Shown here piece by piece: positions 51,993 through 60,373 of a stretch of DNA of 60,495 nucleotides. Each line of letters starts with the position of its first letter. Positions within the stretch are counted from its first letter, which is position 1. Below the pieces are notes generated by a model that saw only the letters and a list, made by a program, of their open reading frames with translations, was not told the DNA's origin and made no database searches. A program made the translations under genes and the position numbers. This DNA comes from Deltaproteobacteria bacterium. GTDB lineage: Bacteria > Desulfobacterota > Binatia > UBA9968 > JAJDTQ01. Location of the stretch: the NCBI GenBank assembly GCA_028818775.1, contig JAPPNE010000033.1:1-60495 (forward strand), given 5' to 3'.

Positions 51993-54218
51993 TCATCGGG
52001 CGCGCCTGGCCTGGAGCGCCGCGAACACCTTCTCGGCGGTCACCGGGAGGTCCATGATGCGCACGCCCACGGCGTCTTCCACCGCGTTGGCCACCGCCGC
52101 GGCCGTGGGGATCACCGCGGTCTCGCCGATGCTCATGCTGCCGTAGGGACCGCTCCCCACCGGCGCTTCGGTCACCTCGGTGCGCAGCGCCGGGATGTCC
52201 TTGATGTTGGGCAGCTTGTAGTCGCCCAGGTTGGCGGTGACCACCCGGCCGCCGTCGGTGACGATGTCCTCGCAGCGGGCGAAGCCCAGGCCCATGACCA
52301 CCGCGCCGTCGATCTGACCCTGGTGCCCCAGGGGATTCAGCACGGTGCCGGTGTTGTGCGCGGTGGTGAGCCGGCGCACGGCGAACTGCCCAGTCTCCGG
52401 GTCCACCTCCACCTCGGCCACCTGCGCCACCATGGAGGTCTCCGGGCCGTCCGTGGGGTTGGCGTAGTGGCCCGTGACGGTCACGGGGCCGCCCGCGGCC
52501 TCCACCAGCTCGGCGAAGGTCATGCGCCGCTCCGAGCGCAGGTGCGTGATGCCGCCGTTGACGACCCCGAGTTCCCCGGCGGGAACGCCCATGCGCTCCG
52601 CGGCGATCTCCAGGAGCGCGGCGCGGGCCTTGTCCGCGGCGTCGAAGGCCGTGTTGCCGTGGACCCGGGTGCTGCTGCTGCCGCGCACGCCGGTGTCCTT
52701 GGCCACCCGGGTGGTGTCCACGGTCTCGAAGCGCACCTGCTCCAGCGGCAGGTCCAGTTCCTGCGCCACCACCTGCTGCATCATGGTGTAGGCGCCGGGG
52801 CCCACGTCCACCAGCGACGCCCCCAAGGTCGCGGTCCCGTCGGCATCCATCCGCAGGTCGACGTACGATTCGCCGCCCTTGGACATCCAGTGGCCTAGGG
52901 CGATGCCGCGCCCGACGTTCGGTTGCCTGGATGCGTGGTAGTTCGATGTCTCGATGACGTTGTCCAGGGTCTCATCCGGCTGAATGTGCCCCACGGGTAT
53001 GCCGGTGGGGTCGACGTCGCCGTCGTGCATGAAGTTGATGCGGCGCAGCTCCGCGGGGTCCATGCCCAGCCGGCGCGCCACGAGGTCGAGCTGGCTCTCG
53101 TTGGCGAAGAACCCCTGCGGGTGTCCGGGGGCGCGCATGTAGCCGCACGGCACCTTGTTGGTGTAGACGTAGCGCTCCACCAGCAGGAAGTGGGCGATCT
53201 TGTAGGGGCCGCCGGAAGAGTGGGCGCCCACCAGGTAGCCTTGGGGACGGTACGAGCCGTAGGCGCCGCTGTCGAAGAGCAGGTCCATGTGCTGGGCGAC
53301 GATCAGGCCGTTCCTCTTGACGCCGGTCTTGACGGTGGTCACCGAAGCGTGGCGCGGGTTCCCCGCGATCAGCTCCTCGGTGTAGTCCATGACGTACTTG
53401 ACCGGCTTTCCGGTGTTCTTCGAGAGGACGTAGCAGAGGGCGAGGTCATTGGCGTCGCCCTTGCCGCCGAAGTCCCCGCCAAGGTAGCCGGGATGGGCGA
53501 CGATCTTGTCGGCCGGGATGCCCAGGGCGCCGGCCATGTGGTCGCGCAGGGCGAAGAGGCTCTTGGTGGAGGCCCACACGTCCACGCCTTCTCCCTTGGC
53601 TTCCACGATGCAGCAATGCGGCTCGATGTAGCCGTGGTGCACCGCCGGCGTGGTGTAGGTGTTCTCGACGACCAGGTCGGCCTCCCGGAACGCCGCCTCC
53701 ACGTCGCCCTTGCGCCACTCGAGCCGGACGGCCACGTTGCTGGGGGCGTCCATGGGTTGGAGCAGGCCGGGGTAGGTGGTCACCTCCGGGTGGATCAGCG
53801 GGGCGGACGGCTCGGCCGCTTCCACCGGGTCCAGTACCGCCTGCATTTCCTCGTACTCGACATCGATGAGCGCCGCCGCTGTCTCGGCTTCGGCCTCGCT
53901 GTCGGCGGCAACGGCCGCGACCTTCTCGCCGATGTAGCGCACCACCCCGTCCGCCAGAAGCGGCATGTCCACGAGCTTCTTGCCGATGCGCGCCCCGGAG
54001 AGGTCCGCTCCGGTCACGACGGCGCGCACGCCGGGCGCGGCCAGCGCCTTGCCGGCATCGATGCGCGCGATGCGGCCATGGGCGATGGGGCTGCGCAGCA
54101 CCTTGCACCAGAGCATCCCCGGGACCGCCATGTCCGCGGTGTAGCGCGCCCGGCCCGACACCTTGTCCTCGCCCTCGCCGCGCGTCGCCGGGGCGCCTAC
54201 GATCCTTCCGTTGGCCAT
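51993..54218 (-). CDS. Molybdopterin-binding large subunit of a xanthine dehydrogenase-family enzyme (CoxL-like)
   Basis: A 741-residue Mo-cytosine-dinucleotide hydroxylase subunit. The a/b-hammerhead domain is at the N-terminus (RVRGRARYTADMAVPGMLWCKVLRSPIAHGRI-like). VPCGYMRAPGHPQGFFANE and VRGSSSTRVHGNTAFDAADKARAALLE bind molybdopterin, and the C-terminal IGETAVIPTAAAVANAVEDAVG holds the catalytic glutamate. The CO dehydrogenase signature VAYRCSFR is absent, so this is probably an aldehyde, carboxylate or N-heterocycle hydroxylase. CoxM- and CoxS-like subunits lie 10 kb away on the other strand (40863-42285); this copy has none beside it. Confidence 0.88.
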   Translation of the reverse strand: MANGRIVGAPATRGEGEDKVSGRARYTADMAVPGMLWCKVLRSPIAHGRIARIDAGKALAAPGVRAVVTGADLSGARIGKKLVDMPLLADGVVRYIGEKVAAVAADSEAEAETAAALIDVEYEEMQAVLDPVEAAEPSAPLIHPEVTTYPGLLQPMDAPSNVAVRLEWRKGDVEAAFREADLVVENTYTTPAVHHGYIEPHCCIVEAKGEGVDVWASTKSLFALRDHMAGALGIPADKIVAHPGYLGGDFGGKGDANDLALCYVLSKNTGKPVKYVMDYTEELIAGNPRHASVTTVKTGVKRNGLIVAQHMDLLFDSGAYGSYRPQGYLVGAHSSGGPYKIAHFLLVERYVYTNKVPCGYMRAPGHPQGFFANESQLDLVARRLGMDPAELRRINFMHDGDVDPTGIPVGHIQPDETLDNVIETSNYHASRQPNVGRGIALGHWMSKGGESYVDLRMDADGTATLGASLVDVGPGAYTMMQQVVAQELDLPLEQVRFETVDTTRVAKDTGVRGSSSTRVHGNTAFDAADKARAALLEIAAERMGVPAGELGVVNGGITHLRSERRMTFAELVEAAGGPVTVTGHYANPTDGPETSMVAQVAEVEVDPETGQFAVRRLTTAHNTGTVLNPLGHQGQIDGAVVMGLGFARCEDIVTDGGRVVTANLGDYKLPNIKDIPALRTEVTEAPVGSGPYGSMSIGETAVIPTAAAVANAVEDAVGVRIMDLPVTAEKVFAALQARRAR

Positions 54219-54328
54219 GGTTCACCTCGTTTCCGCTGAGGGATTCAAAAGGGTCGGGCTCGCAAAGTCAAGCCGGAAGACGGGACATCGGCGCCGGCGC
54301 GACGGTGCAAGAGGCGCCAAAAGGATTC

Positions 54329-54357
54329 TTGACAGCGAAAGTCGGCTCTGGTAGGCG
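54329..54357 (+). promoter_or_regulatory. Candidate promoter driving the terminated leader RNA
   Basis: TTGACA at 54329-54334 is a perfect -35. With a 17-bp spacer the -10 hexamer is TAGGCG (54352-54357), weak by itself but preceded by TGG, which makes an extended -10. The predicted start would be near 54364. Confidence 0.4.
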
Positions 54358-54445
54358 TCCTACAGCCGGACGGGCAGCGCGGGTTCCCCGTTGTTCGCAC
54401 CGGCCGCAACGCAAACGAGATGGTTGGCTGAAACGAACCGAGACG

Positions 54446-54491
54446 AACCAGCCGCTTCCTGGCCCGGCCGGGAGGACGCGCTGGTTTTTTT
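54446..54491 (+). terminator. Intrinsic terminator 70 bases upstream of the racemase-like gene
   Basis: The outer stem AACCAGC (54446-54452) pairs with GCTGGTT (54480-54486). An inner GC-rich stem includes CCCGGCCGGG and imperfect pairing on both sides. It is followed by seven T residues (54485-54491). No plus-strand gene lies upstream of it for 4 kb (trmI ends at 50061), so any terminated transcript must begin inside the gap. TGGTT at 54421-54425 can also pair with AACCA of the stem, a possible antiterminator arrangement. Confidence 0.75.
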
Positions 54492-54560
54492 GTGGACGGT
54501 ACCCGACGCGGAAGGGAAGCGGCGGGGCGTTCGGCCAATGCGCATTCGATGGAGGACTTG

Positions 54561-55262
54561 ATGAAGACTTTGGGTCTGATCTCGCCCAATCTGGACGATC
54601 CGACCGTTCAGGAGTACTACCGCATACTGCCGGAAGGCATCGAGATAAAGGGGCGGCCTCTCCATGTCACCTCGTTCACGGACGAGACCTTCGCCAAGGT
54701 GGAGGAGGCCTTCGCCGACGTCGTCCGCGACCTCACCCGAGACCCCCTGGATTTCCTCATGATTACGGGCGAGCTGTTCCTGTCCTACCGCGGGCCGGGT
54801 TCGGACCGGCTGGTGCTGGACTCGGTGCGGGACATCACCACGGTGAAGGCCTCCACGGTGCTGACCGCGGTGGTGCGCGCCTTCAAGGCCCTGGACGTCT
54901 ACCGCGTGGTGATGGCGTCGCCGTTCCCCCACGACCAGGACGAGAACCTCATCCGCTTCCTCGACCATTACAACATCGAGGTGGCGGCCAACCGCGGCCT
55001 CGGCTACGACAACACCCACGAGATCTGGGACCTCCCGCCGGAGACCGGCTACGATCTCGCCGCCGCCGTCCTGGAGGAATGCCCCAACGTGGACGGCATC
55101 TACATGCCGTGCAACAAGTGGCGCGTGTCGTCCGTCATCGAGCGGCTGGAGGCGGACCTGGGCAAGCCCGTCATCACCAACACACAGGCGTGGATCTGGG
55201 ACGCGCTGCAGGGAATGGACATGAAACCGTCCCTGCCCGGGTACGGGAGGCTTCTCAAGTAG
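54561..55262 (+). CDS. Asp/Glu racemase-superfamily protein (arylmalonate decarboxylase/maleate isomerase-like), copy 1
   Basis: A 233-residue member of the Asp/Glu racemase superfamily, closest in pattern to arylmalonate decarboxylase and maleate isomerase. The C-terminal catalytic cysteine is C184 in GIYMPCNKWRVSSVIERLEADLGKPVITNTQA. The N-terminal cysteine of two-cysteine racemases is replaced (LDFLMITGELFLSYRG), as in single-cysteine decarboxylases. I use ATG 54561, five bases after GGAGG; ATG 54549 is an alternative. A predicted attenuator-like terminator lies upstream, and a cysteine-free paralogue lies downstream of an EamA transporter. Confidence 0.8.
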   Translation: MKTLGLISPNLDDPTVQEYYRILPEGIEIKGRPLHVTSFTDETFAKVEEAFADVVRDLTRDPLDFLMITGELFLSYRGPGSDRLVLDSVRDITTVKASTVLTAVVRAFKALDVYRVVMASPFPHDQDENLIRFLDHYNIEVAANRGLGYDNTHEIWDLPPETGYDLAAAVLEECPNVDGIYMPCNKWRVSSVIERLEADLGKPVITNTQAWIWDALQGMDMKPSLPGYGRLLK

Positions 55263-55290
55263 TCCCGTGCGCCGTGCGCACCCGTTCGCT

Positions 55291-56163
55291 TCAGAACGTG
55301 GTGAGCACGATCCCGCCGAGACAGATGGACGCCGCTCCCACCAGCACCTTGAGCGTCACGCGCTCCAGGGAGCGCAGGAAGACCGTGCTCAGGATCACGG
55401 TGAAGAGGGGTGTGGTGGCGATGAGCGGCGACACCAGCACGACGTCGCCCATCTCCAGGGCGGTCATGTTAAGCGACACGGCCACGCTGTTGAGCACCCC
55501 CGACAATCCGAACCACCACAGCGTCTCCCGCCGGAAGACCAGTTCCCGATATTTCCCGGTCACCAGCAGGTAGAGCAACAGGGCCGCGAACCCGCCCCCC
55601 TGCACCATCCAGATGGCCAGCGGCACGGAGTCGATCATGCTGTAGCCCAGCTTGCGCATGGGGCTGGAAAAGCCGCCCAGGAACGCGGCCATGATGGGCA
55701 GCAGCAGGTAGATGGGCTGGTAGGGCGCGGCCGCCTCGGAGTCCTTCATTCCCAGCAGGCTCGCGCCGATGATGATGAGCAGCGTGCCCGTGGCGATGGC
55801 GACGGTCACGGTTTCCCCCAGCACCAGCACCGCCATGAGGCCCGCGAACAGCGGCGTGGTGTTGCGCAGCGGGGATGCCCTGGAGATGCCCACCTTGGTG
55901 GCCGAGACGAACAGCAGGATCTGCGTGCAGAACGGCGACAACACCCCAGCGCCGATGAACAGCAGCAGCCCCACCGGCGGCGCGTGTTCCCAGGAAATGA
56001 ACGGACCCAGCGCCACGAACAGGATAACCGTGGAGGTGAAGAGGGAAAAGGAGGTGGCGCTCGTGGGAGTGCCGTACTTCAGCCCCAGCCGGGAGCAGAT
56101 CTGGCCCGAAGAAAAGCACAGGGCGGCGCCCAGGGCCAGCAGCGGGATGTACAGGCTGTCCAC
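55291..56163 (-). CDS. EamA/DMT family transporter, copy 2
   Basis: A 290-residue, ten-helix drug/metabolite transporter with two EamA halves. SLYIPLLALGAALCFSSGQICSRLGLKYGTPTSATS is the first helix pair and GLMAVLVLGETVTVAIATGTLLIIIGASLLG ends the first half; ALEMGDVVLVSPLIATTPLFTVILSTVF is typical of the second. GTG start at 56163. It is transcribed against the racemase-like genes on both sides, so it may export a product or substrate of those enzymes. The link is inference. Confidence 0.85.
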   Translation of the reverse strand: MDSLYIPLLALGAALCFSSGQICSRLGLKYGTPTSATSFSLFTSTVILFVALGPFISWEHAPPVGLLLFIGAGVLSPFCTQILLFVSATKVGISRASPLRNTTPLFAGLMAVLVLGETVTVAIATGTLLIIIGASLLGMKDSEAAAPYQPIYLLLPIMAAFLGGFSSPMRKLGYSMIDSVPLAIWMVQGGGFAALLLYLLVTGKYRELVFRRETLWWFGLSGVLNSVAVSLNMTALEMGDVVLVSPLIATTPLFTVILSTVFLRSLERVTLKVLVGAASICLGGIVLTTF

Positions 56164-56390
56164 GGCTCAGGCCGGATCGCTCCGGCGGGCGGATGTGCGG
56201 GGTTCCGTGTCGACGTTGGCGGCCACGGACGAATATGTGCAGGAATTCCCGCGGTCGGCAAGGCGTGTTCCGATCGGGCAGGACTGGTCTCGATGCCGTC
56301 GGTGGACCGGGCGGGGCGCGAGTTGAAAAACTCCAGGGCTTCGGATAGGTCCGAGAGGTTTCCATCTTCGATCAAGAAAAGGAGTCTTGA

Positions 56391-57116
56391 ATGGCATACA
56401 CGAGCTGGCGCGGCACCATCGGCGTGGTCAAGCCCACCATGCGTCCGGGATCCCTGGAGGAATTCATCCGCATGATGCCCGAGGGCATCGGCATCATCCC
56501 GCTCTTCATCGGCTTCCAGCGCGGCACCGCGGACGAGTTCCAGCAGGCCATGAAGGCCTACGAGGAACGGGTGGCCGAGCTGGCCGGCTACGGAGTCGAC
56601 CTCATTCACCCGGAGGGCGCCCCGCCCTTCATGTTCCAGGGAGTCAAGGGCGAACGGCGTACCATCCGTGCGTGGGAGCGCAAGTACAAGGTCCCCATGG
56701 TCACGGCCGGCCAGACCCAGATCGAAGCCCTCAAGGCGCTCAAGGCAAGAAAGATCCTCGGCGTCACCTACTTCACCGGCAAGATCAACGACACCTTCGC
56801 CAAGTATTTCGTGGAGGCGGGCTTCGACGTGCTGGCCATGGAAGGCATTCCGGTGGACTTCGAGGACGTGGGCAAGCTCGCCGGGCAGGAGGTGTACGCC
56901 CACATACGGAACGCGTTCCTGAAGCACAAGGGCGCCGACGCCATCTACATGCTCGGCTCCGGCTGGCGCACGCTGGACATCATCGAGCTGCTGGAGCAGG
57001 ACCTCCAAGTGCCGGTGGTGCACCCGGTCCCCGCGCGGGTGTGGGCCATCCAGAAACGGCTCCACGTGAACGAGCACGTGATGGGTTACGGGCGGCTGCT
57101 GGAGGAGATGGTTTAG
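56391..57116 (+). CDS. Asp/Glu racemase-superfamily protein lacking all cysteines, copy 2
   Basis: A 241-residue paralogue of the protein at 54561: FIRMMPEGIGIIPLFIGFQRG, KARKILGVTYFTGKINDTFAKYFVEAG, and GADAIYMLGSGWRTLDIIELLEQDLQVPVVHP align with it. It contains no cysteine at all. The residue aligned with the catalytic C184 of copy 1 is G189 (YMLGSGWR against YMPCNKWR), and the N-terminal site reads LIHPEG. Catalysis by the family's cysteine mechanism is impossible here, so it either has another chemistry or is a binding or regulatory subunit. ATG 56391 follows AAGGAG. Confidence 0.78.
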   Translation: MAYTSWRGTIGVVKPTMRPGSLEEFIRMMPEGIGIIPLFIGFQRGTADEFQQAMKAYEERVAELAGYGVDLIHPEGAPPFMFQGVKGERRTIRAWERKYKVPMVTAGQTQIEALKALKARKILGVTYFTGKINDTFAKYFVEAGFDVLAMEGIPVDFEDVGKLAGQEVYAHIRNAFLKHKGADAIYMLGSGWRTLDIIELLEQDLQVPVVHPVPARVWAIQKRLHVNEHVMGYGRLLEEMV

Positions 57117-57182
57117 AAGGAAGCGGTTTGAGAACGGAGACGGCCGGACAAATGGGGACAGTTTCCTGGAACCGTTCGTCCG

Positions 57183-57211
57183 GAGCGTAGCGAAGCGAAG
57201 TCGAAGGACGC
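57183..57211. repeat. Solo copy of the 3966-4054 repeat arm
   Basis: A 29-bp exact copy of the inverted-repeat arm found at 3962-3990 (GAGCGTAGCGAAGCGAAG and onward), here without its partner arm. It lies between the cysteine-free racemase-like gene and the convergent TRAP permease. Confidence 0.85.
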
Positions 57212-57233
57212 CATCATTGAGGTACACGAGTCC

Positions 57234-59153
57234 TCAGGCCCGCGCCGCCCGCCAGCCGCGCAGTTGCATCAGCAACCCCGCCACTACCAGGGCTGACCCC
57301 ATCCCGAGCATGTTCCAGCCCGGCAGGATCAACAGCACGCCGCCGGCGATGAGCACGGCCCGTACGGGCCAAGTCAGCGCCACGAGTCCGTAGCCGATGG
57401 TCCCGGCGGACAGGCTGACGGCCCCTATCAGCGCCGATAGCGCCGCCAGTAGCACCGCGTCCAGCGTACCTTGCAGCAGCAGGGCGGGGTGGAGGGCGAA
57501 GGAAAACGGCAGCAGGTACTTGCCGATGGCAAGGCGCACGGCGTCCTTGCCGGTTTCCCAGATACTGGCGCCGCTGATGCTGCATGTGACGAACACGGTG
57601 ACGCACACCGGCGGCGTGATGTGGGACGCCAACCCCCAGTAGACCACGAAGAGGTGGGCGGCCAGCTCCGACACGCCCATCAGTACCAGCGCCGGCGCGC
57701 ACAGCGTGGCCACGGTGATGTAGGCGGGCAGGGAGTCCATGCCCATGCCCAGGATCAGGCTCGCAATCCCCACCATGGCCAGGGCCACGGTCAGGTTGCC
57801 GCCGCTCAGGTCCACCAGTGCCCGCGAGAACTTCGTCCCCAGGCCGCTGAGCCCCAGAGCCGCCACCAGCATCCCCACCGCGGCGGTGAGGATGGCCAGT
57901 GGGATCCACGCCTTCACCGCCGACACCAGGGCACCGTGGATCTGCTCGGGATACAACCGCTTGGTGCGATCCTTGGACAGAAAACTCACCGCCACAAGCA
58001 ACGGCAGGCTGAAGATGCCGGCCATGTCGGGATCGAACTTCTCCACCAGCATCAGGTAGATCATGAGGCCGATGGGCAGCAGGAAGAACCATCCCCTCCT
58101 GAAGGTCGGCCCAAGGGCCGGCAGTTCGTTCCGCGGCATGCCGGCCAGCCCCCGCCGCGCGGCCTCGAAGTCCACCCCCATGAAGACGATGACGAAATAG
58201 AGGAACGCGGGGAGGGCGGCGGCCAGCGCGATCTGGTAGTACGGCGCGCCGAGGAAATCCGCCATCACGAACGCGATGGCGCCCATCACCGGCGGCAGGA
58301 TCTGGCCGCCCGCGGACGAGGCCGCCTCCACCGCGCCGGCGAAGGCCGGGCGGTAGCCGGCCCGGACCATGAGCGGGATGGTCACCGCGCCGGTGGTGGC
58401 GGCGTTGGCCGACGGCGAGCCCGAGATGGTGCCGAAGAACGCCGACGCGAGCACCGCCGTCTTGGCCGCGCCGCCGCGGGTCCAGCCGGCGATGGCCATG
58501 GCCAGCTCGCTGAACCACTCGCCCACGCCGGCCCTTTGCAGCATGTGGGCGAACATCAGGAACACGATGACGATGGTGGAGGCCACCCCCAGCGGCACGC
58601 CGAAGATGCCCTCGCCGGGAACGTACACCGCGTAGGTGAGCCGGTCCCAGGCGTAGCCCTTGCCGAAAAGCAGCCCCGGCAGGATGTTCTGGTACCGCGC
58701 CACCGCCAGGAACAGGCACACGATGGTCACCAGCACCCAGCCCACGGCCCGCTTGAGCGCCACCAGCAGGGAAATGGCCAGGGAGAAGGCCAGGGCCATG
58801 CCGGCGAGATCCAGAAAGCCGTATTCGTCGTAGTCGGTAACGTGCTCGTAGAAGAAGATGATGAAGCCCAGGGGCGCCATGGCCATGACCAGGAGCCCCA
58901 GGTCCGCCCAGAAACCCGCGCCCCGGCTGTCCCGCCGGCGCATGTGAATGAGGTAGGCCATGAGCAGCGCGAACGTCAGGCTCACGGCTCGGTGGAAGGG
59001 AGTCGGGTAGAAGATCCCCAGGTAGATGAACGTCCGCCCCACCACGATGAGGTGGTAGACGGCGGTCAGGAAGGCGAGGAGATCGATGACCCGGTCCCAG
59101 GACGTGCGTGCGTCCTGGGCCGGGATCGGTTCGACGGACCCGATTTCAGCCAT
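57234..59153 (-). CDS. TRAP transporter fused permease (4TM/12TM)
   Basis: A 639-residue fused small and large permease of a TRAP-type secondary transporter. About 5 N-terminal helices (small subunit) lead into the large DctM-like part: VFLMFAHMLQRAGVGEWFSELAMAIAG, AAKTAVLASAFFGTISGSPSANAATTGAVTIPLM, AAGGQILPPVMGAIAFVMADFLG-like and LGMGMDSLPAYITVATLCAPALVLMGVSE. It moves a carboxylate-type substrate inward, driven by sodium or protons. It is the partner of the TAXI binding protein 48 bases upstream. Confidence 0.91.
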   Translation of the reverse strand: MAEIGSVEPIPAQDARTSWDRVIDLLAFLTAVYHLIVVGRTFIYLGIFYPTPFHRAVSLTFALLMAYLIHMRRRDSRGAGFWADLGLLVMAMAPLGFIIFFYEHVTDYDEYGFLDLAGMALAFSLAISLLVALKRAVGWVLVTIVCLFLAVARYQNILPGLLFGKGYAWDRLTYAVYVPGEGIFGVPLGVASTIVIVFLMFAHMLQRAGVGEWFSELAMAIAGWTRGGAAKTAVLASAFFGTISGSPSANAATTGAVTIPLMVRAGYRPAFAGAVEAASSAGGQILPPVMGAIAFVMADFLGAPYYQIALAAALPAFLYFVIVFMGVDFEAARRGLAGMPRNELPALGPTFRRGWFFLLPIGLMIYLMLVEKFDPDMAGIFSLPLLVAVSFLSKDRTKRLYPEQIHGALVSAVKAWIPLAILTAAVGMLVAALGLSGLGTKFSRALVDLSGGNLTVALAMVGIASLILGMGMDSLPAYITVATLCAPALVLMGVSELAAHLFVVYWGLASHITPPVCVTVFVTCSISGASIWETGKDAVRLAIGKYLLPFSFALHPALLLQGTLDAVLLAALSALIGAVSLSAGTIGYGLVALTWPVRAVLIAGGVLLILPGWNMLGMGSALVVAGLLMQLRGWRAARA

Positions 59154-59201
59154 CCGTGGTCCCGTATGCTGTCATCCGCATGAAGAAGGGGACAGGTCCG
59201 C

Positions 59202-60215
59202 TCACTGGTTCTTGAGCAATTCGTCCTGTTTCTTCGCCAGCGCGTCCGTCCAGGCGCCGACCTCCTTGTAGTACCGGATGGCGCCCGGGTGATACGGGAT
59301 CGTCGGATTCTCCAGGCTCCCCTTGAGCGTGTACTGCTTCGCCGACGCGTGCACCGGGTAGAACTGCTTCAGGTTCTCGAAGAACGCCTTGGTGAAGGTG
59401 TACATGGCGTCGTCCGGCATGTCCGCCCGTGTGGCGGTGAAGGTCCCCACCGCCAGGGAGTTCACGTCCGCGTCCAGGCCCTTGATGGAGCCCTTGCTGA
59501 TGGTTGCCTGCCGGTATCCCTGAAGCCGGGGGTCCTTGAGGATATCTCCCGCCTTGTCCGCGGGGATGGGGATGACCTTGAGGGAGATGGCCTGAGCGAG
59601 GCGCCGGATCGGAGGCGAGCCCGTTTTCGGGCTGCCGAAGGGCATCACCGCCGCGTCCGCGACTCCCAGCTTGAGGGATTCGAGTTGTTCGTTGGTATTG
59701 CCGTGGCGGAGGATCTTCACGCCGTTCTCCGGGATACCGTAGACCCGCATGATCGCGCGGGTGAAGGCTTCGAGGTCCGCCAGCGACTTCCGCCTCCCCT
59801 GCACGGTCTTGCCGTTGAGGTCCGCGGGCGTGTTGATGCCGCGATCGCCACGGGCGACGATGGCGCGGGCCCCGAGACCGCCCTGAAACAGCAGCCGCAA
59901 CGGCGCCTTGCCGTCCTTCTTGAACGACCCGATGCCGTGGTAACCGTGGGTCCCGGCCAGCGAGTTCAGCATCGCCACCTCGATGCGCTTCGCCGTCAGC
60001 GCCCGCACGTTGGCGTCGCTGCCGCCGATGGGCTCCACCGTCACGCTGATGTTGGAGTTCCGGCTCACGGTATCGCCCATGCCCACCGCAAGAATGTGGA
60101 ACCGGGCGCCCACGGTGGACGTGCCCAGGGACAGGGCGGTCTGGGCGTTCAGCGGCGCCGTGAAGATGAAGAGTCCTACAGCGAGCAACAGAGCAGCCCG
60201 TAAGGTGATTTTCAT
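59202..60215 (-). CDS. TAXI family TRAP transporter solute-binding protein
   Basis: A 337-residue periplasmic binding protein of the TAXI (TRAP-associated extracytoplasmic immunogenic) family. A signal peptide (LRAALLLAVGLFIFTAPLNA) precedes LSLGTSTVGARFHILAVGMGDTVSR, the family's ligand-loop start. TAXI systems take up glutamate- or 2-oxoglutarate-like acids among others. The ATG at 60215 overlaps the stop of the short upstream gene (ATGA), so the two are translationally coupled. With the fused permease it makes a complete uptake system. Confidence 0.9.
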   Translation of the reverse strand: MKITLRAALLLAVGLFIFTAPLNAQTALSLGTSTVGARFHILAVGMGDTVSRNSNISVTVEPIGGSDANVRALTAKRIEVAMLNSLAGTHGYHGIGSFKKDGKAPLRLLFQGGLGARAIVARGDRGINTPADLNGKTVQGRRKSLADLEAFTRAIMRVYGIPENGVKILRHGNTNEQLESLKLGVADAAVMPFGSPKTGSPPIRRLAQAISLKVIPIPADKAGDILKDPRLQGYRQATISKGSIKGLDADVNSLAVGTFTATRADMPDDAMYTFTKAFFENLKQFYPVHASAKQYTLKGSLENPTIPYHPGAIRYYKEVGAWTDALAKKQDELLKNQ

Positions 60216-60373
60216 GTTTCCTCCATGCGATGGTGTTTTGCTTCCCAGGTCTCGACGAGAGTCACCAAGGCGTCGAGACGCTCGCCCTCTGGCGTGTTGG
60301 GCTTAGCCCTCATCAGCCCTTCGACTTCCCTGAGCGCACGCTGGTAGTCGCTGTCTTTGGCGATATGCGGCAT
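60212..60373 (-). CDS. Short antitoxin-like (COG5499 N-terminal domain) protein
   Basis: A 53-codon frame from ATG 60373: MPHIAKDSDYQRALREVEGL, then MRAKPNTPEGERLDALVTLVETWEAKHH, ending RMEET. The whole reads as the N-terminal helical domain of HigA-type antitoxins (COG5499), including the TPEGxRLDxLVTLVExxE motif. The helix-turn-helix domain that should follow is absent, so it is a truncated relic or a domain-only protein. Its stop overlaps the TAXI start (ATGA). No toxin gene is visible; the contig ends upstream. Confidence 0.6.
   Translation of the reverse strand: MPHIAKDSDYQRALREVEGLMRAKPNTPEGERLDALVTLVETWEAKHHRMEET

Larger units (their letters stand above)
54219..54560 (+). other. Divergent intergenic region with a leader RNA or sRNA candidate
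   Basis: This 342-base gap between coxL-like (minus) and the racemase-like gene (plus) holds no gene, but it is not empty. It contains a TTGACA promoter-like hexamer (54329), two ACGAACC repeats (54433-54439 and 54443-54449), a tiny ATG-GTT-GGC-TGA frame (54424 region), and a strong terminator (54446-54491), all on the plus strand. Confidence 0.6.

Noticed and set aside
51993..54218. True aerobic CO dehydrogenase large subunit
   Set aside because: The VAYRCSFR motif that carries the Cu-binding cysteine is absent, so it is listed as CoxL-like only.
54360..54560. T-box, glycine, ZTP or guanidine riboswitch in the leader
   Set aside because: I compared the conserved cores by eye and none matched; only the terminator is certain.
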